From Flammulina velutipes (Eukaryota > Basidiomycota > Agaricomycetes > Agaricales > Physalacriaceae): DNA of 64,000 bases. The DNA lies in NCBI GenBank assembly GCA_011800155.1, contig CM022369.1, forward strand, positions 310,001-374,000. The letters run 5' to 3'. The notes under the pieces are model-generated. The model searched no databases, had not been told where the DNA came from, and was given only the letters and a program-made list of their open reading frames with translations. The position numbers and the translations under genes are program-made. Below are positions 44,996 to 56,260 of this stretch, one piece after another (position 1 is the stretch's first letter; each line of letters opens with the position of its first letter).

Positions 44996-45343
44996 CTATT
45001 CCCCTTCGTTGTTCCCGGTAATGTATTCCTGGACCCCGTTTTTCCACAGTGTCACTCTTCTTTTATCCCCGCCCCCGCATCTGCTACATTTCCCTCTGAT
45101 CTTGTACAGGTCGTATACCGTCTGCTCCTCCTTCATCTCTTGGTGGCATATCATCTTGCATTTGTGGTCTTTATTCGTGTGGGCGCGGCTACAGGCGCAG
45201 TTCTGTTTGCTACAGTCGACCTGTTTTTGACCCTCGTCGTCAGCTCCTTTCTGGGCCTTGTGCTGATCGCTTACTTGTTGGATTCTCGTCAGGGCTCTGT
45301 GTCCGCACTCTAGTCCGTCTTTCTGGTACAGGAGGAAACACAT
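44996..45343 (-). CDS. Cys/His-rich small protein, copy 1, inside LINE 5' region
   Basis: A 115-codon frame starting MCFLLYQKDGLECGH, then VDCSKQNCACSRAH, DHKCKMICHQEM and KCSRCGGG. The order MC..CGH..DC..C..H..C..C..CxxC resembles a widespread family of small zinc-binding proteins in basidiomycetes with no known function; I recall the pattern, not a named Pfam. A second, broken copy follows at 44809-44427. Its place between the LINE 5' end and ORF1 means it is either a captured host gene or an unusual LINE accessory ORF. Transcription is not shown. Confidence 0.6.
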   Translation of the reverse strand: MCFLLYQKDGLECGHRALTRIQQVSDQHKAQKGADDEGQKQVDCSKQNCACSRAHTNKDHKCKMICHQEMKEEQTVYDLYKIRGKCSRCGGGDKRRVTLWKNGVQEYITGNNEGE

Positions 45344-45488
45344 TTTGTCTGGTTGATCCTTCCACTTCGCCGTTGTCGTTGTTCAACTTATATCATGGCT
45401 CATTCACTCTGGGGGATTGGGTGGGCGTAGGATTTTTAGATTTCATTAGGGTGTCATGATCGCGCGCGGCTGCTGAGATCGGTTCTAG

Positions 45489-45824
45489 TTACATACACAT
45501 TTGCAGCACTGTGACGGTTCCAAGGACAAATTCCACCATCGCTGATAAGGCTCGTTCCTTCCACGTCATCTCCTCGGGCTCTTCCTCCATAGCCCATTCC
45601 TTCACTGAGGTGGTGTATAGCTTTTGGCTATGGTCAGGTTTCGTTCTCGTCTGCGTGGTGAGGGGGCTTACTGATTCTTTCTCGTCGTAGAAGTCGTTGT
45701 CATCATCGTCGTTGTAGTCCCCGTCACTCATTTGGATCGTCGACATCGAGACAAAGATCACCGCTTTGTGAGACGGCGTGAACGCGTATGCTCCGGCTGT
45801 GATGAACTTCGACATGTCGTCCAT
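45489..45824 (-). other. Open frame of unknown nature in LINE 5' region
   Basis: A 111-codon frame with an acidic middle (YNDDDDNDFYDEK) and a hydrophobic end. No domain is recognised; it may be non-coding 5' sequence. Confidence 0.3.
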
Positions 45825-46689
45825 GGAGAGGCTTTGGATCCGCTGTCTTCGTGGGATGGCTCCGAAGGTTATAGTGCGGTCAAGTGGCTGGTTTTCGTTA
45901 TCGTGAACGGGCGTAATGCTATTTTGTAATGACCGTTGGGTTTATATGGATTCCGTTAACCTGTGACCCTTGGTTTTCACTCGCCAAAGGGACCCCAGAG
46001 GGCACGGTTAACGTTATACAATTGGCTTCTTGGGGAGTTCACCGTCTGTCGACCCCAGATTGGGTGGATTTGAGAGTTCCAGTGGAATAGGGTGAGAGTT
46101 GGGGCTCGGCCGCCATTCAGTCCATTTGCTCCCGTCCCCGTTTTTAGGACATTTTTCCCCCTGTGTCCGTGTTTTCCGCTCTGCTTCTGCTCCCTCTTCT
46201 CCTTATCTACGCCTCGTGTGTTAGCCTCGACTTCTTGGTCAACTCTGTCCCCGCCTAGATTCTTATTGCATGTTCACTCCTGGTTCACATGTGTGGCGCG
46301 TGGATATTCCCCTTTCCGTGATCAGGGGCTCGGGCCGGAGAGTCTAGCCTCGGCTTTTGCCCTTGGTCTCGTGACTCATGTTGGTTTTGGTTTCTGGGCG
46401 GGATAGGGTGTCGTTGGGGGAGTCGGCGCTGTCTTTGGGGGGACTCGGGACTTGTACTGCATCTGGCTCCTATGTTGCTTGCAACGTATCCCAGAAATCA
46501 TATTCCGTTGGTTTGTAAGTACCACTTCTCAACATGCAATTGCCTCGTCGGGCCTTTCTCGGTCCCGCTCATTTCCTTCTCACCCTCTGGTCAGGATGGG
46601 CTATTTTTTTCATAGCCGCCACACGTTCCGTGGCTGAGGCGTACTCTACGTCCCGGTTGACTCTTCAACCAGGACCCAAGAGTCGTCCT

Positions 46690-46709
46690 CACCACCAATG
46701 ATGGTGGTG
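46690..46709. repeat. Perfect 8-bp inverted repeat near the LINE 5' end
   Basis: caccacca, a 4-nt loop, then tggtggtg. It lies about 25-45 nt inside the 5' end of the element as read on the - strand, and could form a hairpin in the LINE RNA leader. Confidence 0.6.
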
Positions 46710-46732
46710 GTTCCGGATCAAGGGCCCCCTCT

Positions 46733-46746
46733 TCTTCAGAGATATC
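46733..46746. repeat. LINE target-site duplication, copy 2
   Basis: tcttcagagatatc, identical to 35088-35101. It fixes the 5' end of the LINE at 46732. Confidence 0.85.
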
Positions 46747-47605
46747 ACTTCATATGTTGCAGGAACACATGCTCCGGATGTCCTATTTTCTAGCCTCTCA
46801 TCGATATAACGAAATGTATTTGCGTTACTATTGTTCGCTGGCACATACCCAGACACTCATGCTCCTACCGGCCCTGCGACTCTCATTGTACCATGAGGGA
46901 GTGGCTCCTCACTTCTCCTCATCAACCTCACCGCAGCAGAACGATAACCAGCAGGTGAACGTGCGCTTATACTTTCTTTAGTTACCATCGTAAGGGGGCG
47001 ACAACCATGGGTATATTAGCCTGACGGTCGTGCACTGTTTGGAGTGATGGTATACATGCCTTGAACTTCTCAGTTCCAGGTCGGTCCAGTTGCGTCCTGA
47101 GAATTTTTTACAGAGAATTCGAAGGTAGGAACTGGGAAAGGAAGAAACTTGCAAGAAGTGCCACCGCCTAGGCAGACATAATTTGTTCGGTTCGGTTCGT
47201 TCAACAAGCTCGAGGAGCACGAGGGTGGCGTTGTGGTATCTCAGAAACTCTGTCTATAAATGGCTACCTCGTTCAATTCTCAAGGATTATTGATTCGATG
47301 TATGGGGATCGTTGGTGATTGGGAGGACCATGAGGTTTCCGCCTGCTGCCTTTCTCTCACGTTTAAATATACCTGTACCACCAATGTCATGGTCTGTTTT
47401 GTCCTATCTCGGGGAAGCAGACTATGCTAATGCTTAGTTCACAGTGATACGCCACACTAGGTCAATTCGAAATAATTATCGGACGTAGGCGAAGATGTCC
47501 GAAAATCTTGTATCCCAGCGAGCATCGGAACACTGGCACACGGCGCCACGATCGTGCCCCTGTCCAATTTTTTGCTCCTCACCACCAATCATCGCTTTTT
47601 TCAAC
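46747..47605. other. Intergenic flank of the LINE
   Basis: About 860 bp. No gene or repeat is supported. The frame of the next ORF is open from an in-frame ATG at 47495. Confidence 0.4.
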
Positions 47606-48343
47606 ATGAGCGGCGACGCCAAAAAGTCGACTTTCACCTTCGGTAGACCTTCCAGAGCCCTTGACGAAGCAGCCGCGTCCCAGAAATTGGTTACCAAGCG
47701 CAAGCGCGCAGCTCTGGTCCCAGACGAAAGCCTTTTCTGCTGGCTGAATCGTCCAATCCCTGCCAGTTTTACAGTTGCGCATCAGTCAGTCCGCGACCAA
47801 GTCGCCAACGTAGCTCTCGACGTCGATTGGGTCCTCCACAAACTCCGTTTCTTATCCGCCCCAAAGCCAAACCATAGGATCTCAGACCGATTGTGGCGCG
47901 CAATTATGCTGGACGAGTACGTCGACTTGGACTGGGTGCTCAGCGAAAATTCCTTTAGCACTATAACAGAGAAGGAGCATACCGACGGACTGCTGCTTGA
48001 GGTGCAGAAGGGAGGCGTCAAGATACGAAGTGGGGAACCAGAGAAGAGGGTGTCGTCTCCCTTTGACTGGTTACGGTCGTTCCTTATTTATGAGGATGCT
48101 GTAAACTTCCACTTCACGGGACGAGCACGGGAGATGAAGGAGTATAGAGAACATATTACTGACCTCTTTACCACGATTAGGCCGGAGGTCCATTCGAGAG
48201 TGTTCAATTACGACAAAGCAGTACGGAAGTACGCAGGCCAGAAGATGGACGTACTCCTCTTCGAGACGAGGAAGTTCGAGAAGTTTGACAGGGCATTTTT
48301 GAGCGAGATTGGTGTGGCGGTCGATCGACCCGCGCACCGATGA
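47606..48343 (+). CDS. Hypothetical protein, possibly retroelement-related
   Basis: An intron-free frame of 245 codons from ATG 47606 (MSGDAKKSTFTFG); an in-frame ATG at 47495 would add 37 residues. No named domain. It is Trp- and Tyr-rich with a helical middle (FDWLRSFLIYEDAVNFHF, REMKEYREHITDLF, VHSRVFNYDKAVRKYAG). This W..F..Y..R..EM..Y..I..F pattern reminds me of gag-like ORFs scattered in agaricomycete genomes, but that is memory, not a search. No reverse transcriptase or LTR is adjacent. Function not assigned. Confidence 0.5.
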   Translation: MSGDAKKSTFTFGRPSRALDEAAASQKLVTKRKRAALVPDESLFCWLNRPIPASFTVAHQSVRDQVANVALDVDWVLHKLRFLSAPKPNHRISDRLWRAIMLDEYVDLDWVLSENSFSTITEKEHTDGLLLEVQKGGVKIRSGEPEKRVSSPFDWLRSFLIYEDAVNFHFTGRAREMKEYREHITDLFTTIRPEVHSRVFNYDKAVRKYAGQKMDVLLFETRKFEKFDRAFLSEIGVAVDRPAHR

Positions 48344-48522
48344 ATCCATTGGAAAGAGGCGGACATAGGATTGAATCACACCCAGCGAGAGACAAGCGAG
48401 AGAACTAAAATGCTGACATGTTCTAAGTACGGGGTTGTGGCGTAGTATAAAGTTGGCAAATAGGGGCTTTACTCTGATCCAAACTCGACCAAATAAGGTC
48501 CATTGCTTTGTTCCTGACCGTG

Positions 48523-49993
48523 ATGAGCAGCTCAAGAGAGTCCTCGACGCTGTCGTCCGTCGTCTCCAGCCTCGTCAGAGCACAGATGGGCGCCTCAGTA
48601 CCCAGCACTGTCACCGACGAGGACCTTGACCGCCATGTTGCCGACTTGATTCTGAAGGACGCCAAGAAGAGGACTGAACGTTATGGACAACAGGGAATAC
48701 GCGCTTACATTACCAACCAACTGTACGTCTCGCTGTGCTACTGGATGCCAACAAACTGAACTCACTCCGCCCTTCAGGGATACCAATGCGCCTAAAGCCA
48801 ATAAACGATTCCTTTCCTCCATTATTCGCAGCACCGATGAACATAACAAGACTATACTACGAGCTCAAGCGTTGTCTGCTCAAGAGATCCAACGAGAGAA
48901 GGAGGAAATGGCACGGAAACTGCGTCGAGCACGGGCTGAGGAGGCTGCAGAAGCGGTGCGCTTACGACGGACCGGCAAGGACCGTGGACGGCGGCAAGCC
49001 TCACCTTCCAATGAAGACGGCTGGGACAGATGGGACGGTCGGAATGCCGAACGCAAACGAAAGAGCCGGGACTGGGAAACATGGGACGGACATGAGTCTG
49101 AGGACGGCGAGAAAGACAAACGTCGTCGACGGCACCGTTCTTCCTCTCGCAGTGCTCGACATCGGGATAAGGTAGAGACGGAGTCATCTTCGAAGCATCG
49201 GACGCGTCGCAGGAGTCAGTCCCCCGACGCACGTGATAAAGACGACACCCGCCGCTCTCATAGGTCTTCCCACCGCTCCTCTCGTCGAAAACATCGGTCT
49301 AGAACGAGGTCCGAGTCGCCTAGCAGACATAAACATCACAGTAGACGACATCGCTCTCGGCGCCACACATCCCCCTCTGACGAGAATGATACTAGCCACT
49401 CATCTCGCAAAGGTTCACGCTCACATGACAAAGAAGCCGATGCCACGGCAGACGGTGAGCCCAAGGAAATAAACAAATCACGCAGTACGCCACCTCCTCC
49501 TAGAGACACACCACCTCCACCTCCCCCATGTTCGCCACCTCCATTACCCAAGCGACGAAGGATACGCTCCCCTTCTGCCGATTCGACCCTCTCTTCTCGC
49601 ATGTCCATATCTCCCTCTCCATCCCCAGGTCCCGAGCCCGCAACTCGCCTACCTTCCAAGATGGACAAATATTTCGAAGAGTCCTACGATCCTCGTCTGG
49701 ACGTGGCGCCGCTTACTATGCCCACTGTACCCGCCACGGGCCTCATCAATAATGCCGAATTCGAAGGGTGGGACGCGATGCTTGATCTTCTCCGAGCACG
49801 ACGGCAGGACAAGGAAGATAAGAAGCGGTTGGAGAGGATGGGTTTCAGCAAGGACGAGATAAAGAAGGAGATTTCGGGCAGTACGACGACCGCGACTGAT
49901 AGATGGAACTCTGGCGGGGTCAGTATCATGGATATTGAGTACAAGAAGAGGGGCAGCGTACGAGAGTGGGACCTTGGGAAGGAAGTAACATAA
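48523..49993 (+). CDS. Arg/Ser-rich nuclear protein, likely linked to splicing
   Basis: Two exons, 48523-48722 and 48778-49993, encode about 471 residues. The N-terminal ~130 residues are a conserved-looking helical region (DRHVADLILKDAKKRTERYG, then FLSSIIRSTDEHNKTILRAQ). The middle ~200 residues are a long RS/RH/KH-rich low-complexity tract typical of nuclear speckle proteins, with a Pro run. The C-terminus has a short folded segment (MDKYFEESYDPRLDV, NNAEFEGWDAMLDLL, KKRLERMGFSKDEIKK). The flanking blocks suggest a conserved family, but I cannot name it. RS-rich tracts favour a role in pre-mRNA processing; this is inference. Confidence 0.72.
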
Positions 49994-50421
49994 TCTATCG
50001 ATCAGTTCATTCTTGTTTTTGCTTTCGATACATCGCTACATACATACTTTATCAGTACTATTCACACGGATACGAGACGTCCTTCTACCTTCTAGCCTGG
50101 CGAGGGTGGCGTTAAATTTTACAATTTCGCGCAACCTTCAAAAACGAAAATACCGGGACTTCCAACAACATTCACAGTGCACTCCGTTTGTAGGACCCTC
50201 CATATACTTGTTGGCGATACCTGGAACACCTTCATCTCATTTTGGACTTTCTGGGCCGTTTCATAGTTTGACAAACCAATGTCAAAACATTGAACAGCCT
50301 TGAACGCACTCAGAGTTTAGATGTTACATCACGCTCGTATTCCTCGAAACAAAATACATAGGAATCTCTAAGGGGTGAGCATATTCATTAGATCCTCCAT
50401 TCCATTACCCATCTTGAAAAA
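49994..50421. other. Intergenic region between convergent genes
   Basis: About 430 bp holding two 3' flanks. Nothing else is seen. Confidence 0.45.
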
Positions 50422-53400
50422 TCACTGTTGGACCACAGCTCGGACAACCGCAACTTCTTCCGCTGAGAGCTGGTCAACGAGAGAAGAGAAGCCACCCGTG
50501 TTCCTCCCAGCACATTCACGGAAGAATGTCGTGAGGTGTTCCTAACCGACCGTCACGTTAATTTCATCGAATAACATCCGACGGGTAATGTGGCGCACCT
50601 GCATGTTCATCTGCGAGATAGGATCGTTCTTTAGATCTTCGTCCTCGCTATCATCCAGGATATCGTCGTTGTCGAACGCCAATCCCTTGGGGCCAATGAG
50701 GTCCGAGAGATATTGCAGGTCTGCGTCACGTTTGCTTGTTGGGTCTTCATCGTCACTCCAATCCTTATCCTAGAGAAATGATAAACCAACGTTGAAATAG
50801 AAGTGGAGTTGAATACATACGTCGTCGTCGTCCTCTAGATCCGGCGCTCCGCCTTGGGCACTAAAGGTTGCAGATTCCCCACCGGATTGAAGATCATGAA
50901 TGAGAATCTTCAGCGCTTTGACCGGGAAAGGAACAGAAGTAAACTCTGTCGGAGCTAGAAAGAGGGAGTGAGCATGAGGTAACCTGAATAACCACCACCA
51001 TAGAAACAGAAAGACAGATGCGCACTCTGTTTAGTCCTCGAGCGAGTCATGATCACTACACCTCAACCATCAACCACCTCGATGTTGGAAAGTATTGGGA
51101 ACACTAACCATTTTTCGTCTCTTCCTTGACGATGATATCTCCCTTGACCACCAGGCCTTGTAACGACGCCCGTTCAGACGCAAACAATTGTGAGAGTGCC
51201 AAGGTGCTGATTCTTGAAGCCCAAAAGCCCTGGAATGTCTCCGCGTTCTCACACCAGGTCCGGATCAGGATCTCGAGACCAGGTTTGCCTTGAATAGTTG
51301 TTGACTCCAGCAATGAGAGAACAGTATCAAGTTGGTGGGTAATGAGGAAGGCAAAGGGTATGATAAGACTCTGCAATACAGCTTGTAAGCGATGGTAAAT
51401 GGGAAAGGAACCTAGCTTACCTGCACAAAGGACGCTGTCTTAGCGGCCGTCATCCTATTTACCATAGCTTGCAGAAGTTGAGGAAGGACTGGTAGAACCG
51501 CATCGCCTGCACGCCGCAGTAGGTGGATGATGAGGTCTCCAATGGTAAGCCCGGCGGATTCATCTTGCCCATCTAGTAGTTTCGCTACCAGCGTCAAGAC
51601 GTAGTCCAAACCAGACCTCCCCGAACCATCTGACCAAGACACCAGTTGGTTGCAGTCTTTTCGAACAACCAGAGTCAGAGACATGATACCATTCTAGGAG
51701 CATGGTCAGCGACTTTGCATCGAGTGAAGAATTGGGATTGATTACCTGTAATGCGTCTCGATCTTCTACAGTGCCTAAACACTTGAACAACGGCGGGGCC
51801 AGTAGTGCAAAGAAACCATCTCCCATAGCATGCTCGGATGAAATAAGGGCGTTGATTAACTCGATCGCAGAGCTTGCTGTCCAAGACTCTTGAGTGTTGG
51901 AAAGAGAGTTGCACAACAAAGGTAGAGCCTCTTTCACTACGACCTCGTAGATCCCGGGTGCGTCGGCTGAACTCATGGATTGGAGGATATCAGGGAATAT
52001 GGATAGAAGGATGGGATCTGCGAGACATCAGACAAATCGATTAACACGACATCATGGACATACCCTTGACGTTCTTGGCCCATACTTCCAGAACTGCTTG
52101 GACAAGTGAGTGTGCAAGGTCTGGGGTCAGCCATTTGCCTTTGTCCACCGCGACGATCACAGATAAAGTCTCTAACACCAAGGACAATGTATCCTCGGAG
52201 GTGTGCAGGATGAATGGGCCCATATCCTTGGCTATGCGCGCCATGAATGGTGTCAAAGCGGTATCTTCCGTTCCGTTGCAGAAACTGGTGAACAGGCATT
52301 ATCAATTAACGGCATTTGGCGCGATGGGAGAACACACTTATGAACGGCTCTTACTGCTGAGATTTTGACAGGAATGCTTCCATCATTCGATTCGATGACT
52401 TGGACAGCCGCGTCGATGTACTGACCGGCCAACTGCGTCGGAAGAAGCTTCGCGTACTGGCTGGCAAATACGAAACCCCGACCTTGCAAGAATGGATGTT
52501 CTGTGTGACGTTTAGCGGAATGTAGGTGACTGGTTGAGATGTAACTCACGCTGAAGTCCGAGAACGTTGGGGACAATGTCTCTCAACAAACCCTCGATGT
52601 CAATGGGCTTTTCACGATCGCTATCCTGTTCGTCCTCTATGCAGTCCTCGATCGATTCTGCCTGAGACCCTATGCAAGCGAGAGCTGCCTCTAATGGGCG
52701 CCACCAGTTGTCACTTCCAGAGTTTCGAATTTGCTCCGATGACTGGACGGTTTGTTGGATGAGGCTTTGGAATATGGAGGTCGTTTGGATGTCATTCCGA
52801 TCCATCATGGCCTGCGTGAGGTGGAGGGGTCAGTGTACTGCCAGGAGACTATTGATAGAAACTTACACCAAGTAGATCAAAGCCAGCCACTCGCACACTA
52901 TAATCCTGTGTTTCGTCATCTTCCTGGACAACGAAAGCATTAGCGTTGGCTGCCCAAGTTTCTTCATCCTCGTCCGTCATTTGTGCGTATCTGAATACAC
53001 ATTGAATGAGCTCTGCGGAGTGTTCTTGGGTGAACCAGGCCTTGGCCTTGCCACCCCGAACCATTGCAGAGGTGAAGTCAAGGATGGACGATATGAGGTG
53101 GGAGAGGTGGACCTGATCGTCGTCGTCTGAGGGTGGCAAGGGATCAGATGAGGAAATGTAGTATTGGTCGAAAGTTGGATATAGGATGTTGAGGTGTCCA
53201 ACGGCAAGGTCAAGGAAGCTCGGCATGTACGGTTGGAGGGCTCGAGGGAAGCTAGTATGTGTGGTTTCCAGCGCCTACGCAACATTAATTAGACGCCCAA
53301 CATATCACGATGAGTATTCACCTTGAATATTTGTATACGGATGGCTAAAATATCCCAGCTCTCACTAGTAGCATCGCGTGTAGGATCCGAACCAAGAAGC

Positions 53401-54364
53401 ACTTTGAATGCTTCGAGCCACACAGGAAGAACAGACGCGATGGCCTCTTTGACCGCCACTGGGTGTTGTTCCTTCACGGTGTAGAGCGATATCATACATT
53501 GGCGGAAAACCGAGACCGTCCTAGCTCTTGTCAACGGTAATTGCTATCGGCCGGATGTCAAAGATTAGATTGAAACAAGCAATATGCGACACACCTCAGT
53601 GGATCCCAAAATACCCAGCAGCACTGGTAAAAGGTCTCGGAGCACGGGAAGAATTTGGTCCTCAGTAAGATCGGCCTTGATGAATTCGGTGAAGACTTGC
53701 ATAGCGCCATGCACGGAATCCGGAGAATTGGAGGAGATGAGTGAGATGAGGTTGTTCAAGAGGTCGGGGTATTCATCTGGCCAATCGCAGTTTGCAATGG
53801 ATGTGAGGACATGAGCCTACAGACTCAGCACGTATCCGCTATCCAACGTCGAAGCTGACTCACGCAGATTGAGCGTATCCTTTTATTTGGATCGGAGAGT
53901 CCTTGGAAGACAGTCTGGCGCACTTGCTTTTTCATCTATACATCGGGTTAACTTTCACCAGCAACACGTTCAGACGGAAAACGCACCTCGACAGACGGAG
54001 GGCTCCCTTTGAAGGAGGGAAAATACGGCGACCACCTCTCCTTGATATACTTCCTGAGTGCAATGCTCGCCGAGTGCTCGAATAAAGCCATCAAGACGCG
54101 TCCAAATGAAGGACGAGAACGCGAGAAAGACTCATCTGTCGCAGGGACATGTCTGCATTTTGAGTTATGCTGAGCTCCGACAGCGCCAAACTTGTCTCTG
54201 TGGGCGCCAAAACATGAGATGCGCGTTATCGCGACAAGAGGCAACTGTGGCGTACCGGGTGCTGCAAAGTACTCTACGAGCTTCAGCTCAGCCGTCATGC
54301 GAACATTCGGGTTCGGGTTGAGCGTGCCAGCCAGGCATTCTGAAATTTGGGTGATGGAAGTCAT
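50422..54364 (-). CDS. KAP114: Importin-9 / Kap114-type karyopherin
   Basis: Beta-karyopherin that imports histones, TBP and ribosomal proteins. About 17 exons and roughly 1,035 residues, near yeast Kap114 and human IPO9. Borders read: 54364-54256, 54197-(~54115), (~54076)-53987, 53935-53864, 53816-53595, 53543-53322, 53274-52867, 52811-52550, 52500-52338, 52284-52064, 52017-51746, 51693-51421, 51370-51109, 51055-51026, 50954-50821, 50769-50599, 50541-50422. The N-terminal importin-beta signature reads LRQM, IALRKYIKERWSPYFPSF. HEAT helices follow, e.g. SICAHVLTSIANCDWPDEYP. An acidic stretch (LEDDDDDDKDWSDDED) and DSEDEDLKNDPISQMNMQ precede the end VVRAVVQQ, as in IPO9. The intron between exons 2 and 3 could not be placed with certainty. 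Confidence 0.87.
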
Positions 54365-54628
54365 GGTCAAGAAAATGGACGGCCAAACAGATGTAAAGGT
54401 CGCGTTCACGTGTGCGCAAGGACCATTAAATTCATTACACTGGCGGTACGGAAATGCCAGTCAAGTGGATGGTATCTGATAAACATCCCAAGAAGCTAAT
54501 CTAGCAATGCGTGTGGGTGGAAGGGTAAGTAGAATTAAAGTGTCCCAGAAACAAAGCACTAGTATAACGACATCGTTCGTGAATAATCAAAAAACGAAAG
54601 AAAGTAAGAATTGCGAATCTGGGCCCGT
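54365..54628. other. Short intergenic region between KAP114 and SKT5
   Basis: About 260 bp. The two genes lie in the same orientation, so this holds the SKT5 3' flank and KAP114 promoter. Nothing distinct is seen. Confidence 0.4.
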
Positions 54629-56260
54629 CTACATTATAACACATTCCTTGTCCTTACCCTTCCCACTCCCACCATCAACATCGGGCCCTCCTCGGTGTAG
54701 GACAGACCCAGGTCCTCCAGGTTGATGCATGGGTTGATTCATGGATCCCTTCAGCCGCTGAGCCGCACGTTTGTCACCCAATTCAACGGCCTTCTTGTAC
54801 CATGATACCGCTCTGCTTCAAGGTAAGCACTCGCTTGTCATCGCACAAAGAAACGACCCACTTGTTCATATCTGCTGTTGTACCGATTCCTACTTCACTG
54901 AAGTATCCGACTGCGTACATCGCCTTCGCTAGGCCAGCTTCTGCCGCTTTCTCGGCCCATAGATATGCCTCAGTATCAGACTGTGGAAGTACGCCAGGTG
55001 AACCAACGAGATACCAGGCCGTTAACGCGAAACAAGCATCTCGATGATTTTGTTGCGCGGCGATATTCTGATGAATGCGATGAATCAGACAACGCGTCGT
55101 GTCAGAAAAATTTGACGCACGTAGTAGTGAATAGACAGCGCTGGATCGCTCGGACACCCATTTTTGCCGTACTCGTAACATTCTCCTAACCGGTATGCGC
55201 TCGGCGCGTACCCGAGCTCCGCAGCTTGAGCAAGGAGCTCTATCGAGTATTCGTAGTCCACAAAGACCACGTTATCAATTCCTCTCTCGTGCAGCAGCGC
55301 TAATTCGTGTAGTGCATGGGGGAATTCTGCCGTTGCATGCTCTGCACTCCGCTTCAACCACTTTACACCTTCTTTCGGTCGTTTCGAGAGGGTGAGTTCA
55401 CCATTGAGCTCGGCAACACCTAGTCGATACATAGCACCTGGGTGAAGAGACGCAGCGGCTTTGCGGAAGAACTGTAGAGCTTTTGCAGATTCGCGTCGAC
55501 AACCCCATCCATTCTCGCAGCAGGTCCCTGCGCGGTATGCTGCGTCCGAGTGGCCGTGCTTCGCAGCGAGAACAAAGAGGGGGTATGCACGGTCAAAATC
55601 CTGTTTTCCCTTGACGGTGCCTATTCCGTTCGCAAAACAGTCCGCCAAAAAGTACTGCGACGGCATGTGTCCTCGGTCGGCGAGGCGTTTGAGCAATGCT
55701 GTAGCCTCCTTGACAAGATCTTCTCGCTTCTCTATCGCCTTCTCCACCTGAATGAGGTTGCCGGGTGTATTCTCGGGTATGGGCATGGATTTTGAGGCGT
55801 CTATCATGAAGACAGCAAACTCGAATTGAAGATCTGGGTCCTGCGTTTTCTTCGCATTGGCACGGTAAAGTTCGAGAGTGCGATCATGGGAGAGGAGGGC
55901 GGCTTGGTTTCCAGGGCGGAGATGAGAATGGTCAAGGATAGGGCCGGGCGGGGGTGAGGGAGCGCGAACGGACTGAGTTGCTATCGAGCGGGCTTGCGAG
56001 TAAGGATCGGACATGTACGTGGACACTGGGTGGTTCCCGTTTCCGTTGTAAAAGTCATCTGCATCTAGATCAGCGTCTTGAGGAGGAGTGTCGCCGCGTT
56101 CATCGTAAAACTCGCGGTCGTTGGTAGCCACATTGTTGAAACCGCTCTGGGATGTTCTTGAGCGCATAGAGTCGTACTGAGAGCCGCCGTTGCGCATGAA
56201 GGCTTCGCCGTTCTGAGTGTACTGTGACGGTGGCCGTTGTTGCGCCGCCACCGTGGACAT
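54629..56260 (-). CDS. SKT5: Chitin synthase activator Skt5/Chs4 (Sel1 repeats, CaaX end)
   Basis: Activates and places chitin synthase III at the plasma membrane. Three exons, 56260-55121, 55067-54862 and 54812-54629, encode about 509 residues. The N-terminal ~150 residues are Gln/Ser/Pro-rich and disordered. Then come about seven Sel1-like repeats: AKHGHSDAAYRAGTCCENGW, ASLHPGAMYRLGVAELNG, AELGYAPSAYRLGECYEYG, HRDACFALTAWYLVG, GLAKAMYAVGYFSEVGIG. The C-terminus is a Gly-rich linker ending KDKECVIM, a CaaX box with Met, the form favoured by farnesyltransferase, as known for yeast Chs4/Skt5. Both introns keep repeats in frame. Confidence 0.9.

Larger units (their letters stand above)
35102..46732 (-). 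mobile_element. Non-LTR retrotransposon (LINE, Tad-like), 11.6 kb
   Basis: Bounded by an exact 14-bp duplication (35088-35101 and 46733-46746), with the poly(A) end at left. On the - strand it carries, 5' to 3', a ~4.2-kb 5' region, ORF1 (42559-41360), ORF2 (40963-35384) and a ~250-bp 3' UTR. ORF2 holds endonuclease, RT, RNase H and a CCHC-type finger, the layout of the fungal Tad group. The + strand is pyrimidine-rich across the whole span, so the sense strand is purine-rich throughout, which supports one unit. Tad-like elements are usually 6-7 kb; the extra length lies upstream of ORF1. Both main ORFs are intact, so the element could be active. Confidence 0.85.
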
